Positions 35,101 to 43,325 of a stretch of DNA of 64,000 bases are shown one piece after another. Origin of the DNA: Reichenbachiella sp. (GTDB lineage: Bacteria; Bacteroidota; Bacteroidia; Cytophagales; Cyclobacteriaceae); NCBI RefSeq assembly GCF_033344935.1, contig NZ_JAWPMM010000001.1, positions 3,458,001 through 3,522,000 of the forward strand. Reading direction: 5' to 3'. A model generated the notes under the pieces. It saw only the letters and a list, made by a program, of their open reading frames with translations. It searched no databases and had not been told where the DNA came from. The position numbers were made by a program, and so were the translations under genes. Every line of letters starts with the position of its first letter. Position 1 is the first letter of the stretch.

Positions 35101-35373
35101 GACTAAAAAGTAAATTGAAAGTAAAAGAGTGGAAAAGTTAATTTTCTTCTGGAATTGCACGTACAATCCCGCACTAATGATTCCCAATGCTCCCGAAAGA
35201 AAGAAAGCTTCTGCCAAGTAGTGCTCTCCTACAGTAGAAACAAACAAAGCTTCCGCTCCAACTGTTAAGCTGGCAATAAAAACACCCATGAAGAATCCCT
35301 GACCAAGCAGGAGAAGCATTGGTTTTTCTTCTCCGGGTTCACCGCCAAGAAACGCTAGAAATGATTGTAGCAA
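32119..35373 (-). CDS. Npt1-like nucleotide transporter fused to HEAT repeats and a cNMP-binding fold
   Basis: The 1,084-residue product has about ten to twelve membrane segments (residues 20-435) resembling the Npt1/Npt2 ATP:ADP carrier family, including a conserved-looking block around SFWGVFGRIWDLKQAKR (135-151). A long helical region follows, with HEAT-like repeats (about 470-790; DRIYAARSLAKLEDDKFVPF, INPAVRKAAMVSAGKL). The C-terminal 140 residues have a cyclic-nucleotide-binding fold (PNTTIMEMGDSGDAPVYIVI). The phosphate-binding cassette G-E-x-A-L...R-x-A is absent, so cNMP binding is doubtful. It starts with TTG; an upstream in-frame stop leaves no ATG, and the next Met (residue 19) would sit at the first membrane segment. 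It is 25 nt upstream of the TIR-like gene and first in the cluster. Confidence 0.8.
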   Translation of the reverse strand: MLQSFLAFLGGEPGEEKPMLLLLGQGFFMGVFIASLTVGAEALFVSTVGEHYLAEAFFLSGALGIISAGLYVQFQKKINFSTLLLSIYFLVFLFIASIRFAFWYTDYRTDHLGFHYLPFILFVMMGPLISITVLSFWGVFGRIWDLKQAKRIIGGIDTGQLVATMIAFFSIPILSALGLINETHDLLLMSTIAAFGILVFAIWIVKDFNLDSATKVRPTDAKVRKVTYLDLIKDKYLRMLCVFMVFSMASAVFANFVYLSATEIMYPDETELRTFLSFTNGIVMLLSFIIQSFINDIIIGRYGLRVSLMVMPLILALFTLGAIFSGHLFVYDIKTDDFLFFFIFLVVGKVFTSSLKDALENPAFKLFFLPFDVKIRFDIQSRVEGVVNEIAVLSAGALQIALGTLTFFKLIHYAYFIMVLAGLIIFYAGKLYVEYKKELKKTLEDQKSKLQGSGTRNDHNTVNVLKNELRKRNPERILNALKLLERMEPIMLDYSLLDFIRSEHKHIRIYAYQRLNELKSFNTLEILAREIRKEEDEDVKRIGIETIKALKEMVDYELTEVGIKKLVRSTDIQDRIYAARSLAKLEDDKFVPFLVELLRDINPAVRKAAMVSAGKLKRPEFWSILIENLHLPAYSNVADSALISSGETMFHAIDSAFYKTGQELDAMIRIMQIFGKVGGKQAIEMLWKKIDFPDKNIISELLLSLSFIGFEAKDFHAARIKLAIDSTISDLTWNIKALLEIPRDDAFDKFIVQAFEEENKKNYEHLFMLLAMIYDAQSIKLVRDNIEVGTTDSVSFGIEMLGIFVDEILRPKLTAVLDDDDPKDKLVKLHDFYPPESFEDYSDLLLQIVNRDYNNINKWTKCLAMYKLTLMRGQRVTDDLIANLFNPDDTMVQTAAAVIYKLDQDQYQYHTKRLKGSVKKKLDKAIVPPVFKSNEEKFHQKLLIIERAILLKQIPSFMDIPGVILLDLAKRFEEIMVEPNTTIMEMGDSGDAPVYIVIKGKLKATYENGDVKDLEKKDIIGHKLILASDASPYSLVSDTESLLLTIEKGELYDAVSRNIEMVDGILTIVNEAEIAEEVEESIFH

Positions 35374-35792
35374 AGTTCCGAGTTTATTTAAGTTTATATA
35401 ATTTTTTAATATAATTTGAATTCCAGCCTATTCCAAGTAAAATTAGATTTTTCCAAGAAATCGCTGGTGTCAAATATAACTTTTTAAAGTTTCAACAAGA
35501 TGCCCTTTTCACCTCTGTAAAAACCCAACCTTGATCCTGAGCTACCGAATTAAAAACCAAACATAAATAAAATAAACCGTACTATGCAAGGAGAAATAGG
35601 TGTATCGAGTAAAAGAAATCTCCTATTCAATAGGTATTTTTACTTACCCTATGATACGTTCAATTTTTCCCTCTTATTATCCTATTTTAAATTTGGATTA
35701 TACTTCGGATAAATATCTTTTATAAATCATTTTTTGGCAGTCATAAATAGCTTAATTTCGCGCTTAGATAGTTAACCCAAAACTGATTAAAC
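35374..35792. other. 419 nt divergent intergenic region
   Basis: This gap separates the minus-strand transporter cluster from plus-strand pckA, so promoters for both should lie here. It is AT-rich. A plausible pckA promoter lies near its right end. I found no clear operator, RNA or small gene. For the leftward cluster no clean Bacteroidota promoter pair was recognised. Confidence 0.5.
35733..35760 (+). promoter_or_regulatory. Candidate pckA promoter (TTTG / TAATTTCG)
   Basis: TTTG at 35733-35736 and TAATTTCG at 35753-35760 are separated by 16 nt. The second element matches the Bacteroidota -7 consensus TAnnTTTG at all but one base, and the spacing is slightly short of the usual range. Transcription would start about 25-30 nt before the pckA ATG. 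Confidence 0.35.
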
Positions 35793-37412
35793 ATGCAGCA
35801 ATATGGATTGATACCAACTACAAATGGTATCGAAACTTCTGGCATTAAAAAAGCCGAAAGCATACACTGGAATCTCACTCCTGCCGAACTAGTTGAGGAG
35901 GCCATCAAGAACAACGAAGGACGAATCACAGATACAGGAGCCCTTATGTGCGACACTGGTAAATTTACCGGCCGCTCTCCAAAAGATCGATTTATCGTAG
36001 AAGATGCCAAAACGAAAGATACCGTATGGTGGGGAAATGTAAACATCCCTTTTTCCGAGGATCAATTTGATAAACTGCATCAAAAAATGATCTCCTTCTT
36101 AGAGGATAAAAAACTCTATGTCAGAGATGCGTATGCTGGAGCGGATAAAACCTATAGGCTGAATTTAAGAGTCATTAACACACTGGCTTGGCAGAACTTG
36201 TTTTGCAATAACATGTTCCTGAGACCCGAGCAATATAAGCTCAAAGAGTTCGACCCTAACTTCACCATTATTTGTGCCCCAGAATTCGAAGCTGACCCTG
36301 AAGTTGACGGTACACGACAGAGTAACTTTGCGGTAATTAATCTTACCAAAAGAATCATTCTTATCGGCGGCACGGCTTATGCTGGCGAGATGAAGAAGGG
36401 CATTTTCTCTGTACTCAACTACATTCTTCCTGAGGAAAGAGGCGTACTATCCATGCATTGCTCCGCCAATATTGGCAAAAAACATCATGACACTGCCATC
36501 TTCTTTGGGTTGTCTGGAACAGGTAAAACTACCCTATCTGCCGATCCAAACAGAGGTTTGATTGGAGATGATGAGCATGGATGGACTGAAGACAATGTTT
36601 TCAACTTTGAAGGCGGTTGTTATGCTAAGGTGATTGATCTCACGAGAGAAAAAGAACCAGAGATCTATGATGCGATTAAGTTTGGTGCTATCGTTGAAAA
36701 CACTAGATTTCACGAAAATACAAGTACCGTTGACTATGCCAACGTTTCGGTTACCGAAAACACGAGAACTGCATACCCGATTAACCACATATCAAATGCA
36801 GTAGTACCATCAATTGGCGGTATTCCTAAGAACATTTTCTTTTTAACTTGTGATGCTTTTGGCGTGATTCCTCCAGTCTCTAAAATGACTAAAGGACAAG
36901 CCATGTACCACTTCATATCAGGCTATACCGCTAAGGTAGCAGGCACTGAAGCAGGAATCACTGAGCCTCAAACAGCTTTTAGTGCATGTTTTGGAGCTCC
37001 ATTTCTTCCTTTGCACCCTACTAAGTATGCAGAAATGCTTGGTGAGAAAATGGAGAAATACGACGTGAATGTTTGGTTAATTAACACAGGCTGGACTGGT
37101 GGGCCTTACGGTGTTGGTTCAAGAATGAAACTTAAATACACAAGAGCTATGATCACTGCTGCGTTGAATGGCACACTAGACAACGTGGGATTCAGAACTC
37201 ACTCTATTTTCGGGGTTCAAATTCCTTTGACTTGTCCAGATGTCCCATCTGAAGTATTAAGCCCAAGAGAGACCTGGAAGAACGATCAAGGCTACTATAA
37301 GAAAGCTAATGACTTAGCAAGACAATTCGTTGAGAACTTTAAAAAGTACAGCGACTTTGCCAACGATGAAATAATGGGAGGCGAGCCAGTGCCAAATCCA
37401 AAATATGATTGA
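35793..37412 (+). CDS. pckA: Phosphoenolpyruvate carboxykinase (ATP)
   Basis: The 539-residue protein is full length for ATP-type PEP carboxykinase, which converts oxaloacetate and ATP to PEP, CO2 and ADP at the entry to gluconeogenesis. Visible landmarks are CDTGKFTGRSPKDRF (residues 50-64), the kinase-1a P-loop GLSGTGKTTLS (239-249), GDDEHGW just after it (kinase-2, metal binding), and FSACFGAPFLPL with NTGWTGGPYG near the C-terminus. It is monocistronic, divergent from the STAND cluster, and followed by a strong bidirectional terminator. The ATG at 35793 fits the family N-terminus. Confidence 0.98.
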   Translation: MQQYGLIPTTNGIETSGIKKAESIHWNLTPAELVEEAIKNNEGRITDTGALMCDTGKFTGRSPKDRFIVEDAKTKDTVWWGNVNIPFSEDQFDKLHQKMISFLEDKKLYVRDAYAGADKTYRLNLRVINTLAWQNLFCNNMFLRPEQYKLKEFDPNFTIICAPEFEADPEVDGTRQSNFAVINLTKRIILIGGTAYAGEMKKGIFSVLNYILPEERGVLSMHCSANIGKKHHDTAIFFGLSGTGKTTLSADPNRGLIGDDEHGWTEDNVFNFEGGCYAKVIDLTREKEPEIYDAIKFGAIVENTRFHENTSTVDYANVSVTENTRTAYPINHISNAVVPSIGGIPKNIFFLTCDAFGVIPPVSKMTKGQAMYHFISGYTAKVAGTEAGITEPQTAFSACFGAPFLPLHPTKYAEMLGEKMEKYDVNVWLINTGWTGGPYGVGSRMKLKYTRAMITAALNGTLDNVGFRTHSIFGVQIPLTCPDVPSEVLSPRETWKNDQGYYKKANDLARQFVENFKKYSDFANDEIMGGEPVPNPKYD

Positions 37413-37437
37413 TTCGGAATTTAAGATTTAATTCACC

Positions 37438-37467
37438 AAAGCCCTTTCAGAAATGGAAGGGCTTTTT
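37438..37467. terminator. Bidirectional rho-independent terminator between pckA and the nucleoside transporter
   Basis: The sequence GCCCTTTC (37441-37448), loop AGAAAT, and GGAAGGGC (37455-37462) makes an 8 bp stem with one G-T pair. It is preceded by AAA and followed by TTTTT, so it can serve both convergent genes. Confidence 0.9.
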
Positions 37468-37477
37468 ATTTGCTCTA

Positions 37478-38989
37478 TCAAAGCAGCATCCCCACGATGG
37501 TAGCTGAGAGCAATGATGCCAATGTACCGCCTAACAAAGCTCTTAACCCTAGCTCAGACAGTAAAACTCGTTTAGATGGCGCCAATCCTCCGATTCCACC
37601 TATTTGAATGCCTATAGAGGCAAAATTAGCGAATCCACAGAGCATATAAGTTGACATAATGATTGACTTACTACTAGCAAAAGCTCCTTCGCCTTTTAAT
37701 CGAGCCAAACTTTCATAACCGACAAATTCACTTGCTATCAACTTCTCTCCTAATAAACGTCCTACAAGTGTAATATCTTCTGAGGCTACGCCAATTAACC
37801 ACATAATTGGAGCAAATAGGTATCCAAACAAAAATTCAAAACTCAAAGCAGAGTAATTTCCTCCAGTGGCATTAGCTATCCATTCATTTAACCCAAACCA
37901 AGAACCTACTTCACCCAAACCAAAATTAACCATAGCGAGAAAAGCAAAGAACACTAACAACATAGCCCCAATATTCAATGCTAGTTTAAGCCCTTCTGTG
38001 GTTCCATTGGACATGGCGTCTAATAAATTACTTCCCACGTTGACATGGCTGACTTCCACATTCTCATTGATATTCTCTGTTTGAGGAATCAAGACCTTTG
38101 AAATAACTACAGCACCGGGTGCTGCCATAATTGATGCAGCCAATAGATGCTTGGCAAAAAGCAAGCGCTGAACCGGATCATCACCACCAAGAAACCCTAT
38201 ATAAGCAGCTAACACTCCACCTGCAACTGTGGCCATGCCACCAGTCATCACCAACAGCATTTCAGATTTATTCATACGATCTAGATAGGCTTTAATCATT
38301 AAGGGTGCCTCCGTTTGACCAAGAAAAATATTCCCAGCCACACTTAAACTCTCTGCCCCACTTAATTTCATTGCTTTGGTCATCAACCAAGCTAAAGCAT
38401 AAACTACCCGTTGAATAATTCCCAGGTAAAACAATACACTCGTAATAGCAGAGAAAAAGATAACGGTAGGCAGAATTTGTAAAGCAAAAACAAATCCATA
38501 GGACTCGATATCCATAAATCCTCGAAACAAGAACTCACTCCCAATTTTGGTGAAATCTAGGATTTTGGTAAAAACTCGCCCTACAATTTCAAACAAGCCT
38601 CGTACTAGCGGAATATGCAAAATGGATAGAGCCAAACCCAATTGAATAATCAGACCTGCGCCTACTACTTTCCATGAAATTGCTTTTCGATCTGTACTAA
38701 AAACCCAGGCAATAAAAATTAACACTGCCATTCCCAAAAGACCTCTTAATATGGTCCATATACTAGAGGGCTCCTCCTGACCCCCATCCAATGACAATAT
38801 ATTTGCCTTGTCACTACTTGAAGTTTCAGCTTCAATAATAGTTGGCTCAACTTCTTGTATCGCCTCATCAGCTACCGTCTCACTAATTTGACTTATTGAA
38901 TCAGCTTGATAATTATTTTGAGCCGATACGTTACCCGAAAGGGCAACAATTAGACTCAATACTGCAAATATTTTCTTCATTGTACGCAC
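37478..38989 (-). CDS. Concentrative nucleoside transporter (CNT/NupC family) with N-terminal extension
   Basis: The 503-residue membrane protein carries the CNT hallmark GQTEAPL (in NIFLGQTEAPLMIKAYL) and a following GGMATVAGGVLAAYI, plus the C-terminal gate region MLCGFANFASIGIQIGG. CNT proteins import nucleosides with Na+ or H+. Unlike E. coli NupC (about 400 residues) it has about 75 extra N-terminal residues that begin with a cleavable-looking signal sequence (KKIFAVLSLIVALSGNVSAQ) and an acidic, Ser-rich segment before the first core membrane helix. It is convergent with pckA and shares its terminator. Confidence 0.9.
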   Translation of the reverse strand: MRTMKKIFAVLSLIVALSGNVSAQNNYQADSISQISETVADEAIQEVEPTIIEAETSSSDKANILSLDGGQEEPSSIWTILRGLLGMAVLIFIAWVFSTDRKAISWKVVGAGLIIQLGLALSILHIPLVRGLFEIVGRVFTKILDFTKIGSEFLFRGFMDIESYGFVFALQILPTVIFFSAITSVLFYLGIIQRVVYALAWLMTKAMKLSGAESLSVAGNIFLGQTEAPLMIKAYLDRMNKSEMLLVMTGGMATVAGGVLAAYIGFLGGDDPVQRLLFAKHLLAASIMAAPGAVVISKVLIPQTENINENVEVSHVNVGSNLLDAMSNGTTEGLKLALNIGAMLLVFFAFLAMVNFGLGEVGSWFGLNEWIANATGGNYSALSFEFLFGYLFAPIMWLIGVASEDITLVGRLLGEKLIASEFVGYESLARLKGEGAFASSKSIIMSTYMLCGFANFASIGIQIGGIGGLAPSKRVLLSELGLRALLGGTLASLLSATIVGMLL

Positions 38990-39019
38990 AAAAAAATTCC
39001 AGCCGGATTGACTGGAATT
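38990..39019 (-). terminator. Rho-independent terminator of the sigma/STN/FecR operon
   Basis: On the minus strand an AATTCCAG stem (39019-39012), 9 nt loop and CTGGAATT (39002-38995) are followed by a T run. The 8 bp stem is perfect. It lies 38 nt after the FecR gene stop and just before the nucleoside transporter start. Confidence 0.85.
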
Positions 39020-39056
39020 GCAATATAATAATTTCTAAAGCTTTTGATCCAATATT

Positions 39057-40043
39057 CTATTGAACAACAATACAACCCTCACCTGAAAGTGAAAATTGGC
39101 TTGTACCTGATTTGGTTAATTCAAGATTAAATGTTCGACTCAAGATTTCAAGTACCGATTCAACCGGTTGATTATCAAACTTTGCAGAAACCTTACAGTT
39201 ATGAATTTTTTCATTCGAGACTGAAATTTTCACTCCATATACTTCTTCTAAAGTCCCCAAAACGCTTTGTAGGTCCTGATCTTCGAACTCCACCAACTTG
39301 GTCTTCCATGCAAGGTAATTATAATCCTCAATAGTTGATTTTTCAAAACCGACAGCATCTTCAACCAATCGACCTACTTCTCCTGCCACTAGTTGCACTG
39401 TATTTGCAACTTTACTCTTCTTTTTGCTTACAGCTACTTTTCCAGTTTTCACAATCACCTCGGTGCTCGAGTTCATAGCAAGCGTATTAACCAAAAATGA
39501 TGTGCCCAAAACTTCAATTTTAGATTTGTCCGTATTAACTATAAATGGCTTAGTCTCATCTCTTCGTATATCAAAAAAGGCCTTTCCTTGAAGATCTACG
39601 TTTCTTGTTTCACCATCAAATTTTTCATTATAAGTCAAAACTGAATTTTGACTCAATGTCACTACAGACCCATCAGGCAAAGTGATAATTTCAAGATTCT
39701 CAGAAGCTTCAATAGCAATTTGATTTCCTGAATCTAAAATTTTGTCTTTTCCAAAGAACATCAATCCAATACCCAATACTGCAATGGCCGCATATTTCAG
39801 ATAGGTCTTAAAACCATGACCCTGTAGCTCTTCATTTGCCCCTTCGATTGCTTCAATTCTATTCATCACAGCATTCAATGCCGCAGACTTATTTACTTCT
39901 TGCTCATTACTGAACTTCCACGCCAAATGATACTCTAGAAACTCAGAAGCATTCTTATCACTCTCACTTCTCCACTCTTCAATTTTTCTAGCCTCATCTC
40001 TTGAGAGGTTTCCTGAAAAATATTTTACTAACTGCTCTTCCAT
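39057..40043 (-). CDS. FecR-type anti-sigma factor with DUF4974
   Basis: The 328-residue protein has an N-terminal cytoplasmic anti-sigma region (residues 1-75), one membrane segment (about 83-100, YLKYAAIAVLGIGLMFFG), a FecR domain in the periplasm (about 105-210; ITLPDGSVVTLSQNSVLTYN, GKAFFDIRRDETKPFIV), and a C-terminal DUF4974 domain (about 245-325; FEDQDLQSVLGTLEEVYGVKI). Such proteins hold an ECF sigma factor inactive until signalled through a partner STN domain. It is the third gene after the sigma factor and the STN protein, with a terminator behind it. Confidence 0.93.
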   Translation of the reverse strand: MEEQLVKYFSGNLSRDEARKIEEWRSESDKNASEFLEYHLAWKFSNEQEVNKSAALNAVMNRIEAIEGANEELQGHGFKTYLKYAAIAVLGIGLMFFGKDKILDSGNQIAIEASENLEIITLPDGSVVTLSQNSVLTYNEKFDGETRNVDLQGKAFFDIRRDETKPFIVNTDKSKIEVLGTSFLVNTLAMNSSTEVIVKTGKVAVSKKKSKVANTVQLVAGEVGRLVEDAVGFEKSTIEDYNYLAWKTKLVEFEDQDLQSVLGTLEEVYGVKISVSNEKIHNCKVSAKFDNQPVESVLEILSRTFNLELTKSGTSQFSLSGEGCIVVQ

Positions 40044-40118
40044 ATTTACGGTTTATATCGCTTACTTAACAAGCACAAAAACAAGTACCCCTATAGCAAA
40101 CAATGACAAATTTATACA

Positions 40119-41552
40119 TCATGGCGTATATTCAAAAGGCATATATTCTGCCACACGCTCCCAAGACCAGTATCCATACGTCGTAACGGCCAATGGTTCA
40201 TTAAAAAAGCCCTTTGAGTTGATTGTGACCACGGGTAAATTTAATTTAATAAATGACATCTGGCCGACATTTCGCCCAGCTGAAGTAATGCTTCCGTTCT
40301 GAACTGAAGCATTATTATTGTTCATTTGCAATTGGTCAAAAACATAAGCTGCGCTTTCATATTCTTTGGTATAGATGACTAACAGATATTTAGTGAATTT
40401 TAGTGTATTGTCGAATGCAAATTGTTCTCGGTCAGCATGCAATTTGGCTGGCAGCTCAAAATAAGAATTATTAATACTTGACGGAAGTTGATCCACTTCA
40501 TCAATCATGAACCCTTCCTTTTTCAAACGACCATTGGTCAGTGCTCTTAGAAAATGAGTCATAGACCCTCCATAACTCTTCTGTCGGTTTCGAATAATTC
40601 GTTTACGTTCTAGATTACTATTTACAGGGAGCTCCTCAAAATTTGAAATTCCAAGCAACCTTGTTACGGTTGGTGTATGTTCGAAAAGTTCAAGAATATA
40701 ATTGATTCGATACCCAAGGGCTAAATTCTCAATAATTAATGGTTGTTCAGCAGTAGCTTTCAATTCACCTGTATCTCTATTATAATCTATATCCAATACA
40801 TCAGGATTAACTATAGTACATTTAGATGCATTTTGAGTATTTCCTAAAAACTCTTCTTTGAAAATCTTGAAACCACGATCCCAGTTTTTTTGTGCATCGC
40901 TGTTAGCAATAATCTCAATATTTTTTAGTTGTGTGGTCTTTGGTTCTAACTTGATGGGAATATGGATAAACTGTTGATCACCCTCTACAGTCACCATGGT
41001 ATGGGCCAAGGTATAAACGATATGAGAAAACACAATTTCATATTTTCCAGGAGTAAATCCCTTGATAACAAAATTACCATTAACATCGGTTGAACTTCCT
41101 TTCAATGTCCCAGCTACATATACATTAACTCCAGGAATTGGTTCTCCGGTATCCACATCCCTTACATTACCTCTTATGTTGATTTTTTCAAAGAAATATT
41201 GGGTGGTGGTTGAACTGCTTGCTTTAAATAAAATGACCTGACCGTTGATTGTGGTATACTCTACACCGGTTCCGATGAGCAATTGATTCAATACATTTTC
41301 CAAACTTGATTCTTCGTACGACAAAGTAAATCGCTGACGTTCGTCAACAATATCCGAACTATACGAGAAGAAAACATTGGTTTTGTAACTGATATAATTG
41401 AGGGCACTGTCTATCGTTACTTCTCTGAGAGAGATTTGGAGCTTTTTGCCCATCACCGATCTCTTCTGTGCCAAACAGCTATTTGAAGTAACAATAAGAC
41501 CAACCACCAAAGGCAGTACAAAGCTCAACAAATATGCCAGGCGTTTGGTCAT
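40119..41552 (-). CDS. STN and carboxypeptidase-regulatory-like surface protein without a barrel
   Basis: The 477-residue protein has a signal peptide (to about residue 29, SCLAQ). An STN (secretin/TonB N-terminal) domain spans about 38-108 (ISLREVTIDSALNYISYKTN, GVEYTTINGQVILF). A carboxypeptidase-D regulatory-like domain follows at about 126-210 (IRGNVRDVDTGEPIPGVNVY). The C-terminal 260 residues contain a conserved block with ALGYRINYILELFEH seen in other Bacteroidota surface proteins. There is no TonB-dependent barrel or plug. It lies between sigma factor and anti-sigma genes, 16 nt after the former, so it probably passes a signal through STN-FecR contact. The ligand is unknown. Confidence 0.8.
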   Translation of the reverse strand: MTKRLAYLLSFVLPLVVGLIVTSNSCLAQKRSVMGKKLQISLREVTIDSALNYISYKTNVFFSYSSDIVDERQRFTLSYEESSLENVLNQLLIGTGVEYTTINGQVILFKASSSTTTQYFFEKINIRGNVRDVDTGEPIPGVNVYVAGTLKGSSTDVNGNFVIKGFTPGKYEIVFSHIVYTLAHTMVTVEGDQQFIHIPIKLEPKTTQLKNIEIIANSDAQKNWDRGFKIFKEEFLGNTQNASKCTIVNPDVLDIDYNRDTGELKATAEQPLIIENLALGYRINYILELFEHTPTVTRLLGISNFEELPVNSNLERKRIIRNRQKSYGGSMTHFLRALTNGRLKKEGFMIDEVDQLPSSINNSYFELPAKLHADREQFAFDNTLKFTKYLLVIYTKEYESAAYVFDQLQMNNNNASVQNGSITSAGRNVGQMSFIKLNLPVVTINSKGFFNEPLAVTTYGYWSWERVAEYMPFEYTP

Positions 41553-41568
41553 GTATTTTTTGGGGTAA

Positions 41569-42117
41569 CTATCGTCTAAATTCTTTCAGGTTTTCTCGAA
41601 GAACACGTAAGGCTTTACCCATCTGCACTTCAATAGTTTTGATAGACAATCCCATGTGATCAGCAATTTCCTGATACTTTAATCCCTCAAATCTACTGAG
41701 TTTAAATATTTTTTGGCACTGTGGTGGCAGTTCATCTATGGCTTTGTGGATTTCCGCTTGGACATTAGTTTCTTCATCAGCCTCATATTTCACCTCTTCG
41801 GTATGCTCCATCTGATCTATGATGTGCTGACGGTATGAATCTCTAACCTTTAAATGCTTTAGATGATTAAGGCAGGTATTATGTACTGATCGATACAAAT
41901 ACGACTTAAGCGATGAGTCCTCCGCTATTGTGTCACATTTTTCCCAAAACTTCACAAATACATCCTGTACGATCTCTTCCGCCTCTTCGTACTCGTCCAA
42001 GAACCTAAAAGCGTAATTGCACAGTGCTTTATAGTATTCATTAAAAACAATTTCGAAGGCCGCCTTTTCTTTATTAATTATCCTCTTTACGAGTAAATTG
42101 ACCTGATTATCTAACAT
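41569..42117 (-). CDS. ECF-type sigma factor (FecI/RpoE-like)
   Basis: The 182-residue protein has sigma region 2 (about 15-85; FRFLDEYEEAEEIVQDVFVK, SSLKSYLYRSVHNTCLNHLK) and region 4 (about 125-180; ELPPQCQKIFKLSRFEGLK, then YQEIADHMGLSIKTIEVQMG). It would direct RNA polymerase to a small regulon in response to the adjacent STN protein / FecR pair. First gene of a three-gene minus-strand operon, divergent from menE across 149 nt. Confidence 0.95.
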   Translation of the reverse strand: MLDNQVNLLVKRIINKEKAAFEIVFNEYYKALCNYAFRFLDEYEEAEEIVQDVFVKFWEKCDTIAEDSSLKSYLYRSVHNTCLNHLKHLKVRDSYRQHIIDQMEHTEEVKYEADEETNVQAEIHKAIDELPPQCQKIFKLSRFEGLKYQEIADHMGLSIKTIEVQMGKALRVLRENLKEFRR

Positions 42118-42266
42118 TATCTAATTTTCCCAAACTGGATAAGCTTTGAGCTTATGTTGCAATTTCAAACATAATACATTCTTGACGCATATAAAATTAT
42201 CAAGATTGGTAATGGTTTTTTTTTGATATTTGACGATAACAAAATTACTACTAATACTCTCAATTG

Positions 42267-43325
42267 ATGGAAATAGTTTTCGAAGAGACCAACTACCCGC
42301 TGGAGTCGCTCAACGACTTACAAAAAGGTTATCCAGAAGCAAGTAAGCTGATACATTTCATCAAATCCTGGATTCATGGAAACTCGAGTTTTGAATTTCA
42401 AACTTCGGGTTCCACCGGTATCCCGAAAACAATAACTATAAGCAAAGACCAAATTATCGCGAGTGTTCACGGAACAACAAGTTTTTTAGGTCTAGAAAAA
42501 GACCACAAGGCTCTGATTTGCCTAGATCCAAATTTTGTTGCCTCTATGATGATGGCCGCTCGATGCCTTATTAACGATATGGATTTGTTATTAAAAAGAC
42601 CTAGCTCCAACCCATTGCAATCAGTTGAAGAACCCATTGATTTTGCCTCTTTTGTTCCTATTCAGATATATAAAATGATTGAAGATGGGACGATTGACCA
42701 ATTGGGTGAAATCAAAAATATACTCATTGGCGGGGCTCCTTTAACTCAATCCGCTTTTAATCGTCTAACCGAGATAAACACGAATATTTTCGTCACATAT
42801 GGCATGACAGAAACCGTCAGCCATATTGCGCTGATGCCTGTTAAGGGAAATTATTCAGAAGCATTATTCAAAGTATTGCCAGGCATACAGATTGGACAAG
42901 ATGAGGAAGGTTGTCTATATATAACTGGGCAAGTCACTCAGGGTCATATCATACAAACCAACGATATAGTAGAGTTACATGATTCGGACAAATTCCGATG
43001 GCTGGGTAGACGAGATCATGTAATCAATTCCGGAGGCATTAAAATTCATCCAGAGCAATTGGAGAAATCTATTGAAACCCTTATCAATTCTGATTTCATT
43101 ATAAGCTGGAAATCTGATTTACAATTAGGAAGTGAATGTATAATTATCACCGAAAGGCAGCGATTATCAAATGACCAATTGAATGAAATTGAAAAAGCCA
43201 TCGCAATGGATTTTTCAAAATACCACATCCCCAGACAATGTATAGAAATAGATGCATTCGAAAGAACCGATTCCGGAAAGGTCAAACGAGAAGAAACTCG
43301 AAAAAAAGCCTTAGGTCTACTTTAG
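42267..43325 (+). CDS. menE: o-Succinylbenzoate-CoA ligase-like AMP-binding enzyme
   Basis: The 352-residue protein is an adenylate-forming enzyme shortened as in Bacteroidota MenE, which activates o-succinylbenzoate in menaquinone synthesis. Visible motifs are A3 QTSGSTGIPK, A5 VTYGMTETVSH, the WLGRRDHVINSGG hinge (A7/A8), and a C-terminal DSGKVKREE with the adenylation Lys. The ATG at 42267 is preferred to a TTG one codon upstream. It overlaps coaX by 9 nt at its 3' end. No other men gene is in the window, so the substrate is inferred from family resemblance. Confidence 0.8.
   Translation: MEIVFEETNYPLESLNDLQKGYPEASKLIHFIKSWIHGNSSFEFQTSGSTGIPKTITISKDQIIASVHGTTSFLGLEKDHKALICLDPNFVASMMMAARCLINDMDLLLKRPSSNPLQSVEEPIDFASFVPIQIYKMIEDGTIDQLGEIKNILIGGAPLTQSAFNRLTEINTNIFVTYGMTETVSHIALMPVKGNYSEALFKVLPGIQIGQDEEGCLYITGQVTQGHIIQTNDIVELHDSDKFRWLGRRDHVINSGGIKIHPEQLEKSIETLINSDFIISWKSDLQLGSECIIITERQRLSNDQLNEIEKAIAMDFSKYHIPRQCIEIDAFERTDSGKVKREETRKKALGLL

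Noticed and set aside
35741-36916. Minus-strand open frames over the start of pckA
   Set aside because: They overlap the conserved PEP carboxykinase coding region. The pckA motifs leave no doubt about the real strand.
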